A stretch of DNA of 64,000 bases from Synechococcus lacustris (GTDB lineage Bacteria > Cyanobacteriota > Cyanobacteriia > PCC-6307 > Cyanobiaceae). A model generated the notes under the pieces. The model had not been told where the DNA came from and searched no databases. It saw nothing but the letters and a program-made list of their open reading frames with translations. The translations under genes were made by a program, and so were the position numbers. This document shows, piece after piece, positions 50,841 to 60,121 of the stretch (the stretch's first letter is position 1; each line of letters begins with the position of its first letter). The stretch spans positions 1 through 64,000 of the forward strand of contig CAJAQB010000013.1 in assembly GCA_903943975.1 (NCBI GenBank), in the 5' to 3' direction.

Positions 50841-51314
50841 CTTACCCATTGGCCTGGGCTTTCGCTTCATTGGCGCCCCTGAAGGGGCCCCGTTGCAGGA
50901 ACAAGCTGGCTACGGCGGCGATTGCCGCAAAGGCGATGAACCAGTGCATTGCCACTTGATATGTGCTGAAGGCGTTCATCGGCAGGGTCGCCACGGCTTG
51001 GCCCACCGCCGGGGTGAGTAGGCCCCCCGCCAGGAAAACAACGGTGAGTCCATCACCAGGGCGCCCAGCCCTGCCAGCAGCGCTGATCCCCCCAGCAGCC
51101 AGCGGCTGGGCACCAGGCCAAATAGCGAGCCAAGCAGCAGCTGGGAGATCGCATAGGCAATGAAATAGCTGCCCCCCAGGCTGCCGATCTGGGCACTGCT
51201 CAGCCCCAGGGTTGTTTCAATGGCATGGCTGCCGATGGCATAGCTGATTACACCCCCCAGATTCAGGGAGAAGAACAGTAAAGCGAGACCCCATTGGATC
51301 AGTGAAAATCCCAT
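50841..51314 (-). pseudogene. MFS transporter with internal deletion and frameshift
   Basis: The 5' frame (51314 down to about 51000) encodes two to three helices of an MFS permease (MGFSLIQWGLALLFFSLNLGG, GLSSAQIGSLGGSYFIAYAISQLLLGSLFG). After LLAGLGALVMDSPLFSW it shifts. In another frame TPAVGQAVATLPMNAFSTYQVAMHW and a final helix (FIAFAAIAAVASLFLQ) run to a TAA at 50841. The central eight or so helices are gone. Adjacent to the guanine deaminase remnant, suggesting a lost purine-use pair. Confidence 0.75.
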
Positions 51315-51630
51315 ACCTAAATCAGTCCCGCTGATCCCTGGATTCTAAGGAGACTCTGGACAACAGGCTCCCGGGAGCGTGTCAAAGCAGCACTCTGTTT
51401 AAAGGAAGCGATCCTTATTGAGATCGAGGTGAATCACGGCAATTTGAGATTAGGTGAGCCAATTTCACCAAGTTTGTTTGGCTAATTAGCCGCCATTGGC
51501 ACAACAATGCCCTGGCCCTAAAGGACTGTCCGCAAAATCGTGGGGGTGGGGGGAAGCCCAGGAAGCGCAAGCTAAATTAAGGAGCTGAAGCAACAACAGC
51601 AACATAAAATAGCAACATCTAGACCCTGAA
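51315..51630. other. Intergenic stretch
   Basis: 316 bases between the MFS remnant and the moaA stop. AT-richer, no open frame of note, no clear hairpin with T run and no tRNA. It divides decayed genes from the molybdenum cofactor cluster. Confidence 0.6.
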
Positions 51631-52656
51631 TTAGCCACCTAGGTAGGCCATTTCCTTTGCTCCAGCATGGGGCCCTTGGCGCTCCTCGCTATAGCGATCT
51701 GAGCGGCCACGCCACAGGGTTCCTATGGCCTCCCTAAGGGCCTGCGGATCAGTGGCCGGTTGCAGCCAGGGGCGGAGGTCGGTGCCCTGGCAGGCAAACA
51801 AGCAGGTGTAGGCGATTCCCTCAGCAGTCACCCGCAGCCGATTGCAATCACCACAGAAAGGCGTACTGATGGAGGCAACCACGGCAATCGTGCCTTTGCC
51901 ATCGACGTAGCGCCAACGCATTGCTGTGGCACCGGGTGAACGGCCCACCGGCTCCAGCGGGAATCGGTTGCCAATTAACTGCACCATGGCGCTGGCCGGC
52001 ACCACATCCTCCAGCCGCCAACCATTGCGCGTGCCCACATCCATCGCCTCGATCAACCTGAGCTCAATCCCCCACTGCCGTGCCAGGCGTGCCAAGGGCA
52101 GGATCTGATCCTCGTTGCGGCCCCGCTGGACCACCGCATTGAGCTTGAGGGCTCCATCAGCAGGATCAAAGCCAGCCGCAACCGAATGCCCTAGGGCCTC
52201 GAGCACATTGCGAAGGGCTGCCTCCGCCCGGGGGCCAGGGGGAAGGCCGGCCATGCGCGCCACACTGGCCGCGGTTGTGCCATCGAGGCTGATGGTGATC
52301 CGATCCAAGCCCGCCGAGCGCAAAGCTCGCGCCCGTTCGGCGGTGAGCAGGCTGCCATTGGTGGTGAGGGCGATGTCTGCCAGGCCCTCGGCCCTGAGGG
52401 GCTGCACAGCCGCAATCAACGCCTCCAGTTGGGGATTCAGCAGCGGCTCTCCCCCAGTGAGACGTAGGGAATGCAACCCCAAGCGCACGGCCGCCCCCAC
52501 CACGGCGAGCCGTTGCCCAAGGCTAAGCAGGCCCGGGGGCTCCTGGCTATCGGGTAGGCAGTAGGGGCAAGCAAAGTTGCAACGGGCCGTGAGCGATAAC
52601 CGCAGCACCCCCAGCCGACGTCCCAGTTGATCAATGGGATTTTCAGGCAGGCTCAT
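51631..52656 (-). CDS. moaA: GTP 3',8-cyclase (molybdenum cofactor step 1)
   Basis: 341 residues from ATG 52656, overlapping the upstream stop (ATGA); a longer open frame is rejected. The N-terminal radical SAM cluster is TARCNFACPYCLP. The C-terminal cluster is STPFCGDCNRLRVTAEGIAYTC, and the Gly-Gly end (MAYLGG) is typical. SLRLTGGEPLL and TTNGSLL are also present. It converts GTP to the cyclic intermediate used by MoaC. Coupling to the sulfite-oxidase-like gene ties cofactor synthesis to a cofactor user. Confidence 0.96.
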   Translation of the reverse strand: MSLPENPIDQLGRRLGVLRLSLTARCNFACPYCLPDSQEPPGLLSLGQRLAVVGAAVRLGLHSLRLTGGEPLLNPQLEALIAAVQPLRAEGLADIALTTNGSLLTAERARALRSAGLDRITISLDGTTAASVARMAGLPPGPRAEAALRNVLEALGHSVAAGFDPADGALKLNAVVQRGRNEDQILPLARLARQWGIELRLIEAMDVGTRNGWRLEDVVPASAMVQLIGNRFPLEPVGRSPGATAMRWRYVDGKGTIAVVASISTPFCGDCNRLRVTAEGIAYTCLFACQGTDLRPWLQPATDPQALREAIGTLWRGRSDRYSEERQGPHAGAKEMAYLGG

Positions 52657-53384
52657 AGCCCCGCAAACCACTCGTAGCCCTGGTCCTCCCAATAGCCCTT
52701 GCGGCTTGCCATCAAGGTTGGTTCCACCCGGATCGCTGTGACCCACTTGCTGAGCTTGTAGCCCAGCTTGATCGGTGTGGCCAACCGCAAGGGAGCCCCG
52801 TTTTGGGCTGGCAGGGGTTCACCATTCATATGGGTGGCCAGCAAGGTTTGGGGATGCATGGCTGAGGCGATATCCCAGCTTTCGTAGTAGCCATCAGCGG
52901 AATCAAAGTAGACATAACTGCCAAGATTTGAGGCTTGGGCCAGCTTCAGCACATCAGCCAGGCGCACCCCCCCCCAAGCAACTATTGCGGCCCAGCCCTC
53001 CACACAGATATGGCGGATAATCATTTCTTGTTGCGGTAAAGCTGCTAGGGCCGCCAGATCAAGACTGAGCGGTCGACCCACTAAGCCTGCCACCTGGAGC
53101 CGATAGCTGGCTGGGTCTAGGGCTGGCACACCATTAAAACTATTTAGCAACAGCTCCTCTGGCCGCACCTGACTTCGCGGAAATTCCGGCCCAGGGCCCT
53201 TGCTTTGCAACCAAGCCTCAATCCGTTCATTTAGGGGACGAGTGGCGTTAGCTACATCCTCGCCGTAGCCATCCGCCCAACACCCCCCCAACAGCAACGA
53301 GCCACCAACCCCAAGCCCAGCTTTAAGAAGCTGGCGGCGGTTTAAGCATGGGGCAGAGGTTTGATCAGCATCCATTGGGCCCAT
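52653..53384 (-). CDS. Sulfite-oxidase-fold molybdopterin oxidoreductase, exported
   Basis: 243 residues. A twin-arginine-like N terminus (NRRQLLKAGLGVGGSLLLGG, with Cys after GG possibly a lipobox) predicts export. YRLQVAGLVGRPLSLDLAALAALPQQE, HICVEGWAAIVAWGGVRLADVL with the molybdenum Cys (in CVEGW) and GAPLRLATPIKLGYKLSKWV follow the MsrP/YedY pattern. The substrate could be a methionine sulfoxide or another S- or N-oxide. It is 4 bases after a cytochrome b gene, the likely membrane electron donor, and overlaps moaA. Confidence 0.88.
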   Translation of the reverse strand: MGPMDADQTSAPCLNRRQLLKAGLGVGGSLLLGGCWADGYGEDVANATRPLNERIEAWLQSKGPGPEFPRSQVRPEELLLNSFNGVPALDPASYRLQVAGLVGRPLSLDLAALAALPQQEMIIRHICVEGWAAIVAWGGVRLADVLKLAQASNLGSYVYFDSADGYYESWDIASAMHPQTLLATHMNGEPLPAQNGAPLRLATPIKLGYKLSKWVTAIRVEPTLMASRKGYWEDQGYEWFAGL

Positions 53385-53387
53385 CGC

Positions 53388-53954
53388 TTACACGGCCATC
53401 TTGCGCAGCAGCGACCAACCGCCGATGCGCCAGGAGAGAACCCCATGGCTGATCACCAAAGCCACCATGGCTGGAATGGTGGCGAAATGGAAAACCCGCA
53501 ACATTTGCCAGCTACCAAACAAACCAGAAAGCCACCAGAGCTGGACCGGCTTGTACATCGCCAAACCAGTAATCAGGCTGAAGCCCAAAATTACCAGCAT
53601 CAAGGTATAGATAAGTCGATGGGCTGAATAACGCCGCTTGGCCTGATTTTGACTACCCCGCCAAGTGACCACATCCGCCAATTGGGCCAGATGCCGACGG
53701 CGGTGCTGGAGCAACAGGCCAATCCAAATTCCCAGGTTGAGGGCAAACAATGCCATGAAACCCAAGTGCCAATAGCGGCCACCAGCCAGCCAGCCCCCCA
53801 GGGTGACGAGCTGTGGAAAGGTGGCACCGCCGCGACTGCCGAATACTGGATTGGCGTTGTAGATCTGCAGCCCACTGCCGACCATCACCAGCAGCACCAG
53901 GGCATCGAAGGCGTGAAACCAACGGGTCCAGAGTGGATTGTGCTGCACGGCCAT
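53388..53954 (-). CDS. Cytochrome b-type membrane subunit
   Basis: 188 residues with four to five helices. RWFHAFDALVLLVMVGSGLQIYN, YWHLGFMALFALNLGIWIG, YSAHRLIYTLMLVILGFSLITGLAMY and VFHFATIPAMVALVISHGVLSW each carry a His for heme b, as in the cytochrome b561/thiosulfate reductase gamma family. Directly upstream of the molybdoenzyme, it probably passes quinol electrons to it. The first gene of this minus-strand operon. Confidence 0.9.
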   Translation of the reverse strand: MAVQHNPLWTRWFHAFDALVLLVMVGSGLQIYNANPVFGSRGGATFPQLVTLGGWLAGGRYWHLGFMALFALNLGIWIGLLLQHRRRHLAQLADVVTWRGSQNQAKRRYSAHRLIYTLMLVILGFSLITGLAMYKPVQLWWLSGLFGSWQMLRVFHFATIPAMVALVISHGVLSWRIGGWSLLRKMAV

Positions 53955-54028
53955 TGGCGGCGTCGCTCCGTTCCTTAAGCGGTAAAGGGCAATTTTAGGT
54001 AAGGATCAAGGCAGCTGCGGCACCTGCC

Positions 54029-54526
54029 TTGACCGGCCAACCCCATCCCCCTGGCCTGAGCCACCTCAACAATGCAGGGGAAGTACATATGGTTGATGTG
54101 GGGGGGCGAAACCCGAGCGAGCGTGAGGCGATCGCCGAGGGGTTTCTGCAGATGAACCCTGCCAGCCTGGCCCTGGTGCTGGAGGGAAAAGCCGGCAAGG
54201 GCGATGTGTTGGCGGTGGCGCGGGTGGCCGCCATCCAGGGGGGCAAGCGCACCGCCGAGTTGATTCCCCTCTGCCATCCGATCCCGCTCACCTCCCTGGG
54301 GGTGGTGATTGAGCCAAGCAGCGATGGTGGCGGACTGCGCATCGAAGCCACGGCCCGCACCTGGGGCCCTACCGGCGTGGAAATGGAGGCCCTCACGGCC
54401 GTTCAAGTGGGGCTGCTTACGCTCTACGACATGGTGAAATCGGCTGATCCGGCAATGAGCATTGGGCCCGTTCGGTTATTAAGTAAACGGGGCGGCCGCC
54501 AAGGGGACTGGCAGCGCCATGGTTGA
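54029..54526 (+). CDS. moaC: Cyclic pyranopterin monophosphate synthase
   Basis: 165 residues from a TTG start (54029). [36 protein letters not shown]-like [33 protein letters not shown] and [29 protein letters not shown] are complete MoaC signatures. It acts after MoaA to make cPMP. It is divergent from the cytochrome b gene and overlaps moeA by 8 bases. Confidence 0.95.
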   Translation: MTGQPHPPGLSHLNNAGEVHMVDVGGRNPSEREAIAEGFLQMNPASLALVLEGKAGKGDVLAVARVAAIQGGKRTAELIPLCHPIPLTSLGVVIEPSSDGGGLRIEATARTWGPTGVEMEALTAVQVGLLTLYDMVKSADPAMSIGPVRLLSKRGGRQGDWQRHG

Positions 54527-55754
54527 GCCATTCGGCCCCGAGGGGCTGCCCTTGGACCAGGCCAGGGAAGCAATCCTGGCAGCCTTGGCACCGCTAGGCG
54601 GCAGCGATCGGCTCCCCTTAGCAAAGGCCCTGGGCCGGGTGGCCGCTGAGGCGGTGCTAGCCAGCGCAGCGGTGCCGGGCTTTGCCGCCTCAGTAATGGA
54701 TGGCTACGCCATAGCTGGTGCCGAAATCCCCAACCCCGGCCAGCGCTGGCAACTGCTGGGCCGGTCAGGGGCCGGGGCGCCCTACCTAGGCCAGCTAGAG
54801 CCAGGCCAAGCCATTCGCATCCTTACCGGTGCCCCCGTCCCAGGGGGCTGCGGCAGGGTGCTACCCCAGGAATTAATCCAAAGCTCTGGGGAGAGCCTTG
54901 AACTACTGCGACCAGCTGGATCAAACCCCTGGATCCGCCAGGCCGATGAGGAAGCCGCTGCGGGCATGGAGCTCCTGGCGCCCGGATCCCGGCTGGGGCC
55001 CGCTGATCTGGCTCGTTTAGCCAGTTGCGGCATTAGCGAACTGGTGGTTCAGCGAAAGCCGCGCATCGGTCTATTGGTCAGCGGTGATGAGCTAATAACA
55101 GCCGGGCAGCCCCGGCAGGCGGGCCAGATTTGGGAGAGCAACAGCACCTTGCTGGCGGCTCTGCTGGAACGGCTGGGCTATGGGGTAGACGATTGCCGCA
55201 TGGTTAGCGACGATCCAGCGCCAATGCGTGCGGCCCTGGTTGAGCTCTCCCAGAGCTGTGATTTGGTGGTGAGCAGTGGTGGCATCTCCGCCGGTGACAG
55301 CGACTGGATTCGCCCCTTAGTAAGTGAACTGGGGGCCCTGCACTTTTGGAAACTGTTCCTTAAGCCTGGCCGCCCGTTTGCCTGGGGCCAAATCCAAGGC
55401 ACCCCTTTCTTTGGTTTACCAGGCAACCCAGTGGCTGCAGCCATCACCGCCCTGCAATTACTGTGGCCTGCCTTGCAACGGCTCGAGGGGGCTGAGCTGC
55501 AACTGCTGCCCCGCCTTGTGGTGCGCCTGGCCCAGCCCATCCGCCGGGGGGCCGGCCGGCCGGAACTGGCCCGGGCCCAACTGCGCTTTGACACGGAAGG
55601 CAGGCCCCTGGCCGAGGTGAGTGGCTCGCAGGCGTCCTCAAGGATTGGCTCCCTGCAGGGGGCAGATCTTTTGCTCGAGATACCCGCCGCCGCTGGCAAT
55701 TTGGAAGCAGGCACCAGCCTCTGGGCCCAGTTGCTAAGACTCCCCTTGTTCTGA
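54519..55754 (+). CDS. moeA: Molybdopterin molybdenumtransferase
   Basis: 411 residues. [80 protein letters not shown] and [22 protein letters not shown] define MoeA. It inserts molybdate into adenylylated molybdopterin. Translated from an ATG inside the end of moaC. The gene ends 6 bases from the convergent moaE. Confidence 0.96.
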   Translation: MVEPFGPEGLPLDQAREAILAALAPLGGSDRLPLAKALGRVAAEAVLASAAVPGFAASVMDGYAIAGAEIPNPGQRWQLLGRSGAGAPYLGQLEPGQAIRILTGAPVPGGCGRVLPQELIQSSGESLELLRPAGSNPWIRQADEEAAAGMELLAPGSRLGPADLARLASCGISELVVQRKPRIGLLVSGDELITAGQPRQAGQIWESNSTLLAALLERLGYGVDDCRMVSDDPAPMRAALVELSQSCDLVVSSGGISAGDSDWIRPLVSELGALHFWKLFLKPGRPFAWGQIQGTPFFGLPGNPVAAAITALQLLWPALQRLEGAELQLLPRLVVRLAQPIRRGAGRPELARAQLRFDTEGRPLAEVSGSQASSRIGSLQGADLLLEIPAAAGNLEAGTSLWAQLLRLPLF

Positions 55755-55760
55755 CAAGGC

Positions 55761-56216
55761 TCAGCCGCCATCACCAAGCGGCGTATTGCCCTGCACCCAG
55801 GTGCCCACCCCAGCACTCCATTCCCGTTTCCAAAAGGGGGCATCGTGCTTAAGGGCCTCCAGTAACGCTTGGCAACAGCGCTGGGCTGGTCCGCGCCGAT
55901 CGGCGGCCACTGCCACCAGCACGATGGCCGCCTTTGGGGTAATCAAACCCACCCGGTGCTGCACCAACACCGCCTTAACACCATGGTGCTGGGCCTGGGT
56001 AGTGGCTAGTTGTTGGAGTTGGCGTTCGGCCATGCCGGGGTAATGCTCCAGCTCCAAGGCGTCTAGCTGTTGATTGGCGCCGGTGACCGGGCGGACGCGA
56101 CCAATAAAATGGCTTTCAGCGGCCGCTGGGTGGTCTGCACTCCAAATTGCCAAGAGCGAGTAGGGATCAAAGGGCTCCGGCGAGAGCAGCACTTGAACGG
56201 AAATCACTGGGCCCAT
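55761..56216 (-). CDS. moaE: Molybdopterin synthase catalytic subunit
   Basis: 151 residues from ATG 56216, which overlaps the moaD stop (TGATG). ESHFIGRVRPVTGANQ, LELEHYPGMAERQL, VQHRVGLITPKAAIVLVAVAADRR and LKHDAPFWKREW (catalytic Lys) are the MoaE pattern. With MoaD it inserts two sulfurs into cPMP to form molybdopterin. Confidence 0.95.
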   Translation of the reverse strand: MGPVISVQVLLSPEPFDPYSLLAIWSADHPAAAESHFIGRVRPVTGANQQLDALELEHYPGMAERQLQQLATTQAQHHGVKAVLVQHRVGLITPKAAIVLVAVAADRRGPAQRCCQALLEALKHDAPFWKREWSAGVGTWVQGNTPLGDGG

Positions 56217-56464
56217 CAACCGCCGGAGATAGGGGAAAGAAAGGCCAATTCATCACCAGGTTGCAAGGGCTGCTGCCGACCTGCAAACTCAAAATTTACG
56301 GCGATGCGCAGATCATCTAGGGAAGCAGTTAGCCCCAAAGACCGCCAGATTTGCTCAGGGGTGGGGGGCTGGTTCTGATCCGGCCAGGGCCAATCTTGCT
56401 GCTCCCAACCGGCTTCCTCCCGCAGCGAGGCAAACAAACGCAGGCGGATCGGTGCAGCGGCCAT
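56216..56464 (-). CDS. moaD: Molybdopterin synthase sulfur-carrier subunit
   Basis: 82 residues, ubiquitin-like. IRLRLFASLREEAG at the start, LRIAVNFEF in the middle and the essential Gly-Gly end in ELAFLSPISGG. The terminal Gly is thiocarboxylated to carry sulfur to MoaE. The stop overlaps the moaE start, ensuring balanced synthesis. Divergent from moaB with about 80 bases between starts. Confidence 0.94.
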   Translation of the reverse strand: MAAAPIRLRLFASLREEAGWEQQDWPWPDQNQPPTPEQIWRSLGLTASLDDLRIAVNFEFAGRQQPLQPGDELAFLSPISGG

Positions 56465-56544
56465 GGATACGAATCCCTGGGCTCAGCCTAGGAACGCCAG
56501 GGGGAAGCCTGCCTAGATTTGCCTGCCATTGGCAACTGCACCCT

Positions 56545-57045
56545 GTGGGACTTTCAATTGCTCTTCTCACCGTGTCTGACAGCCGCACCCTGGCGGAGGA
56601 CCGATCGGGTGATGTCCTGCAACAACGGCTTGAGTTGGCCGGCCACCTGCTAGCCGAACGCTGCCTTGTGCCAGACAACCGCTACCGCATTCGTGCCGAG
56701 TTGAGCCGTTGGATAGTTGATCCCCAGGTGCAAGTTGTGATCAGCACTGGCGGCACCGGGCTCACAGGCCGTGATGGCACCCCGGAAGCAGTGTCGCCGC
56801 TGCTTGACAAAACCATCGACGGCTTTGGTGAATTGTTCAGAGTGCTTTCATTTGAAACCATTGGCACCAGCAGCCTGCAAAGCCGTTGTTTGGCGGGGGT
56901 TGCCAATGGCACGGTGGTCTTTGTACTGCCAGGTTCTGTAGATGCAGTGGAAACCGGCTGGGACAAACTCATCAAAGGCCAACTTGATGAACGCACTTCC
57001 CCTTGCAACCTGGTGCAGATCTTGCCGCGGCTTTGTGAGAGATAG
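56545..57045 (+). CDS. moaB: MoaB/Mog-type molybdopterin adenylyltransferase-like protein
   Basis: About 166 residues. LSIALLTVSDSRTLAEDRSGDVLQQRLE, VVISTGGTGLTGRDGTPEAVSPLLDKTIDGFGELFR, TSSLQSRCLAGVANGTVVFVLPGS form the MoaB/Mog fold and pterin site. Usually involved in adenylylating molybdopterin before MoeA. The start is uncertain: GTG 56545 fits the family's N terminus, while GTG 56452 would overlap moaD. Confidence 0.92.
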   Translation: MGLSIALLTVSDSRTLAEDRSGDVLQQRLELAGHLLAERCLVPDNRYRIRAELSRWIVDPQVQVVISTGGTGLTGRDGTPEAVSPLLDKTIDGFGELFRVLSFETIGTSSLQSRCLAGVANGTVVFVLPGSVDAVETGWDKLIKGQLDERTSPCNLVQILPRLCER

Positions 57046-57602
57046 TTTATAAATATTTGGTACGCACGGGCATAGTGATCCGCTTGCTTTTTCCTGCATC
57101 GGAAACTCAGGCAAGCCTTTCAGCCCTTGGGCAGCATTGGTGGCATAAGCTCCTTGCTTGCAGTGAGCTACACCGGCAGCAAACAATACTGCTGAACAGC
57201 AAGACAGGAAGTATTCCTCATCGCTTTGTTGATTTGGGGCGACCGCCGAAAAATCAAGCAGTTAATGCTGGGCATAAGCAGTAACTCAGTGCAGATCAGC
57301 GCAGATGCAATGAAGTGGATGGAGGCTTTGGCTCGGGCAAGCGCAAGTATTCATTCAAGCTGATCATGGCGAGACTTGCTTGCGGAGCCGAGACCTCAAT
57401 CTCTATGTACTTGCTGGAGATGTGCACCGAGAAAATCCTGAGGTTACTCCGCCTCTTTTATGTGCTTCTTTCTGCCTGGTTTTAGCGCCAGCTCAGGCTT
57501 TATTGCTCAGTCGTTAAGCCCTGAGATGTTTATGGCAGGCTAAAACTCAACTCGAACTGCCGTGACGGTGCGATTTGCTGCCCGGCATTTTTCAGGAGTC
57601 AG
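57046..57602. other. Intergenic stretch
   Basis: About 557 bases between moaB and hrpB. A 75-codon plus-strand frame from 57057 has no ribosome site or recognisable sequence and was not accepted. No tRNA, clear terminator or repeat was seen. The hrpB ribosome site (AGGAG, 57594-57598) closes the region. Confidence 0.5.
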
Positions 57603-60110
57603 GTGACGCTACCGATCGAACCACTGCTGCCTGAGCTGCTGGCCCTGCTGCGGCAGCACGGGCGCTTGGTGCTGCAGGCGCCGCCTGGGGCGGGCAAAAC
57701 CACCCGGGTACCCCTGGCCCTGGCGGCGGCGGAGCCCTGGTGCCACGGCAAGATTTTGGTGCTGGAACCGCGGCGGCTGGCGGCCAAGCTGGCGGCCCGG
57801 CAGATGGCCCGCAGCCTTGGCGAAGCGGTGGGGGAAACGGTGGGTTACCGGGTGCGGCTCGACAGTTGCGTGGGCCCGCGCACCCGCATCGAGCTGCTCA
57901 CCGATGGCCTGTTTCTGCGGCTGCTCCAGGAGGACCCGGCCCTTACGGGGGTGAGTGCCGTGCTGTTTGACGAGGTGCATGAACGGGGGGTGGGCAGCGA
58001 CCTGGCCCTGGCGCTCACCTGGCAGGCCAAGCAACTGCTGGTGCCTGAGCTGGCCCTGCTGGCCATGTCGGCCACCCTCGATGCGGAGCCGCTGGCGCGG
58101 CTGCTTGATGGGGCGCCGGTGCTGAGCAGCAGCGGCCAGGCCTATCCGGTGCAGACGTTCTATGCCGAACGGCCGGCGCCGGAGCAGCCCACGGTGGCGG
58201 CGATCGCCGACCAGGTGCGGCCGGCGATCCGTCGGGCCTTGGCGGAGCAGCGGGGCAGTGTGCTGGTGTTCCTGCCCGGGCAGGCGGAGATCCGACGCTT
58301 GGTGGAGCAGCTGCAGGATCTGCCCGAGGAGGTGGAGCTCACCCCCCTCTATGGCGACCTCGATGGCCGGGCCCAGGATGCGGCGGTGGCCCCAGCGGCG
58401 GCGGGCCGGCGCAAGCTGGTGCTGGCCACGGCCCTGGCGGAGAGCAGCCTCACGATCGAAGGCATCACGGTGGTGGTGGATGCCGGCTGGAGTCGGGGGT
58501 CTCGCTTTGATCCCGCCACGGGCCTGGCGCGGCTGCTCACTGAAAAGGCCTCGCTGGCCCAGGCCGACCAGCGCCGGGGCCGGGCCGGGCGCCTTGGTCC
58601 TGGGGTTTGTTATCGGCTCTGGACCGCCATCGACCAGCAGCGCCGCCCGGCCCAGCCCCAGCCGGAAATCCTTGGTTGTGATCCCGCCCCCCTGGCCCTG
58701 GAGTTGGCCCTGTGGGGGGCGGCCAGCGGCGAGGAGCTGGCCTTCCTGGATCCGCCGCCAGCGGGGCCGTTGCAGCAGGCCCGCCAGCTGCTCACGGAGT
58801 TGGGGGGCCTTGATCTCAATGGCCAGCCCACTAAGCGGGGGCGGGCCTTGGGGCAGCTGGGCTTACATCCGCGCCTGGGGGCGATGCTGCTGGCGGCAGG
58901 GGAGTTGCAGCTGCCGGCGGAGTTGGGGCTGCCCGCCTGGGGCGCCCAGGAACGCCAGGCGTTGGCCTGTGCCCTGGCGGCCTTGCTGGGGGAGCGGGAC
59001 CCCCTGCGCCAGGAGGCGGCCAGCCTGGGGGCGGACCTCTGCCTGCGGTTGGATCGCTTGGAACGGGGGCGGGGCGATGGCTTGCCGTTGCTGCGACAGC
59101 TCACCCAACAACTGCGGCGGCAGCTGCGCTTGCCCCGGGATCTGCCGTTGCTGCCCGAGGGTTGGCCCGCCTGGGTAGGGATATTGCTGGCCCTGGCCTA
59201 CCCCGACCGGCTGGGCTTGCCGCGGGCGGCGGAGCGCCCCGGAGTGTTTCTGCTGGCCAGTGGCCGCGGGGCGGCTTTGGAGCCCAATGATCCCCTGGCG
59301 GCCAGTGCTGCCCTGGTGGCGGCCCACCTGGATGGGGACCGGCGCCAGGCCCGGATCTGGCTGGCGGCCGCCCTGCCGCGGGCGGCTTTGGAGTTGTTGC
59401 AAGCCGATCAGCTCCGCAGTAGAGACCTGGTGCAGTGGGACGACAACAGGCAGCTGGTGCAGGCCCGCCGCCAACGCTGTTTAGGTGCCTTGTTGTTGAA
59501 CGATGAGCCCCTGGCTAATCCCGATCCAGAGCTGTTGCGGGCCTGTGTGCTTGAACAGCTGCGCCGGGGGGGCCTGCAGCAGTTGACCTGGACGCCGGAA
59601 CGGCAACAGCTGCGCGGGCGGCTGGGGTTTTTGCAGCGGCTCGAGCCCGAGCTATGGCCAGCGGTGGACGACGCCAGCTTGCTGGCGGAACTGGAACTGT
59701 GGCTGGGGCCTGCTTTGGAGGGGGTGCGCAGCTTGGTGGATTTGCAACGGCTCGATGTGGGGGCAGCGCTGCTGGATCGGCTCGATTGGCGCCAACGCAG
59801 TGAACTAGATGTTCTGGTCCCTTTGCGCTGGCCCCTTTGCAGTGGTCGTGCCGGCCGGATTGATTACACGGGCGAGGAACCGGTGTTGAGCAGTCGTCTG
59901 CAGGACTTCTTTGGGCTCACCGCCACCCCGCGATTGCTGCGGGGGCGCCATGCGGTGCTGGTGCATCTGCTCTCGCCGGCGGGGCGGCCGGCGGCGGTAA
60001 CGCGGGACTTGGCCAGCTTCTGGCAGCAGGGTTATCCGCTGGTGCGCAAAGACCTGCGTGGTCGTTATCCCAAACACCGCTGGCCGGAGGACCCGCTGGC
60101 GCCTGCTTAA
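57603..60110 (+). CDS. hrpB: ATP-dependent RNA helicase HrpB
   Basis: 835 residues from a GTG start with AGGAGTCAG upstream. DEAH-box helicase motifs are LQAPPGAGKTTRVPLAL (I), LVLEPRRLAAKLAARQMA (Ia), FDEVHERGVGSDLAL (II, DEVH), AMSATLDAEPLARLL (III), and motif VI in QADQRRGRAGRLGPGVCYRLW. The HrpB C-terminal domain ends at PKHRWPEDPLAPA. Role in RNA metabolism, not tied to its Moco neighbours. Ends 11 bases from the convergent mobA. Confidence 0.96.
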   Translation: MTLPIEPLLPELLALLRQHGRLVLQAPPGAGKTTRVPLALAAAEPWCHGKILVLEPRRLAAKLAARQMARSLGEAVGETVGYRVRLDSCVGPRTRIELLTDGLFLRLLQEDPALTGVSAVLFDEVHERGVGSDLALALTWQAKQLLVPELALLAMSATLDAEPLARLLDGAPVLSSSGQAYPVQTFYAERPAPEQPTVAAIADQVRPAIRRALAEQRGSVLVFLPGQAEIRRLVEQLQDLPEEVELTPLYGDLDGRAQDAAVAPAAAGRRKLVLATALAESSLTIEGITVVVDAGWSRGSRFDPATGLARLLTEKASLAQADQRRGRAGRLGPGVCYRLWTAIDQQRRPAQPQPEILGCDPAPLALELALWGAASGEELAFLDPPPAGPLQQARQLLTELGGLDLNGQPTKRGRALGQLGLHPRLGAMLLAAGELQLPAELGLPAWGAQERQALACALAALLGERDPLRQEAASLGADLCLRLDRLERGRGDGLPLLRQLTQQLRRQLRLPRDLPLLPEGWPAWVGILLALAYPDRLGLPRAAERPGVFLLASGRGAALEPNDPLAASAALVAAHLDGDRRQARIWLAAALPRAALELLQADQLRSRDLVQWDDNRQLVQARRQRCLGALLLNDEPLANPDPELLRACVLEQLRRGGLQQLTWTPERQQLRGRLGFLQRLEPELWPAVDDASLLAELELWLGPALEGVRSLVDLQRLDVGAALLDRLDWRQRSELDVLVPLRWPLCSGRAGRIDYTGEEPVLSSRLQDFFGLTATPRLLRGRHAVLVHLLSPAGRPAAVTRDLASFWQQGYPLVRKDLRGRYPKHRWPEDPLAPA

Positions 60111-60121
60111 TTCTGGCTGGC

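Noticed and set aside
57057-57284. 75-codon plus-strand frame after moaB.
   Set aside because: TTG start, no ribosome site, no recognisable sequence and no neighbour support.
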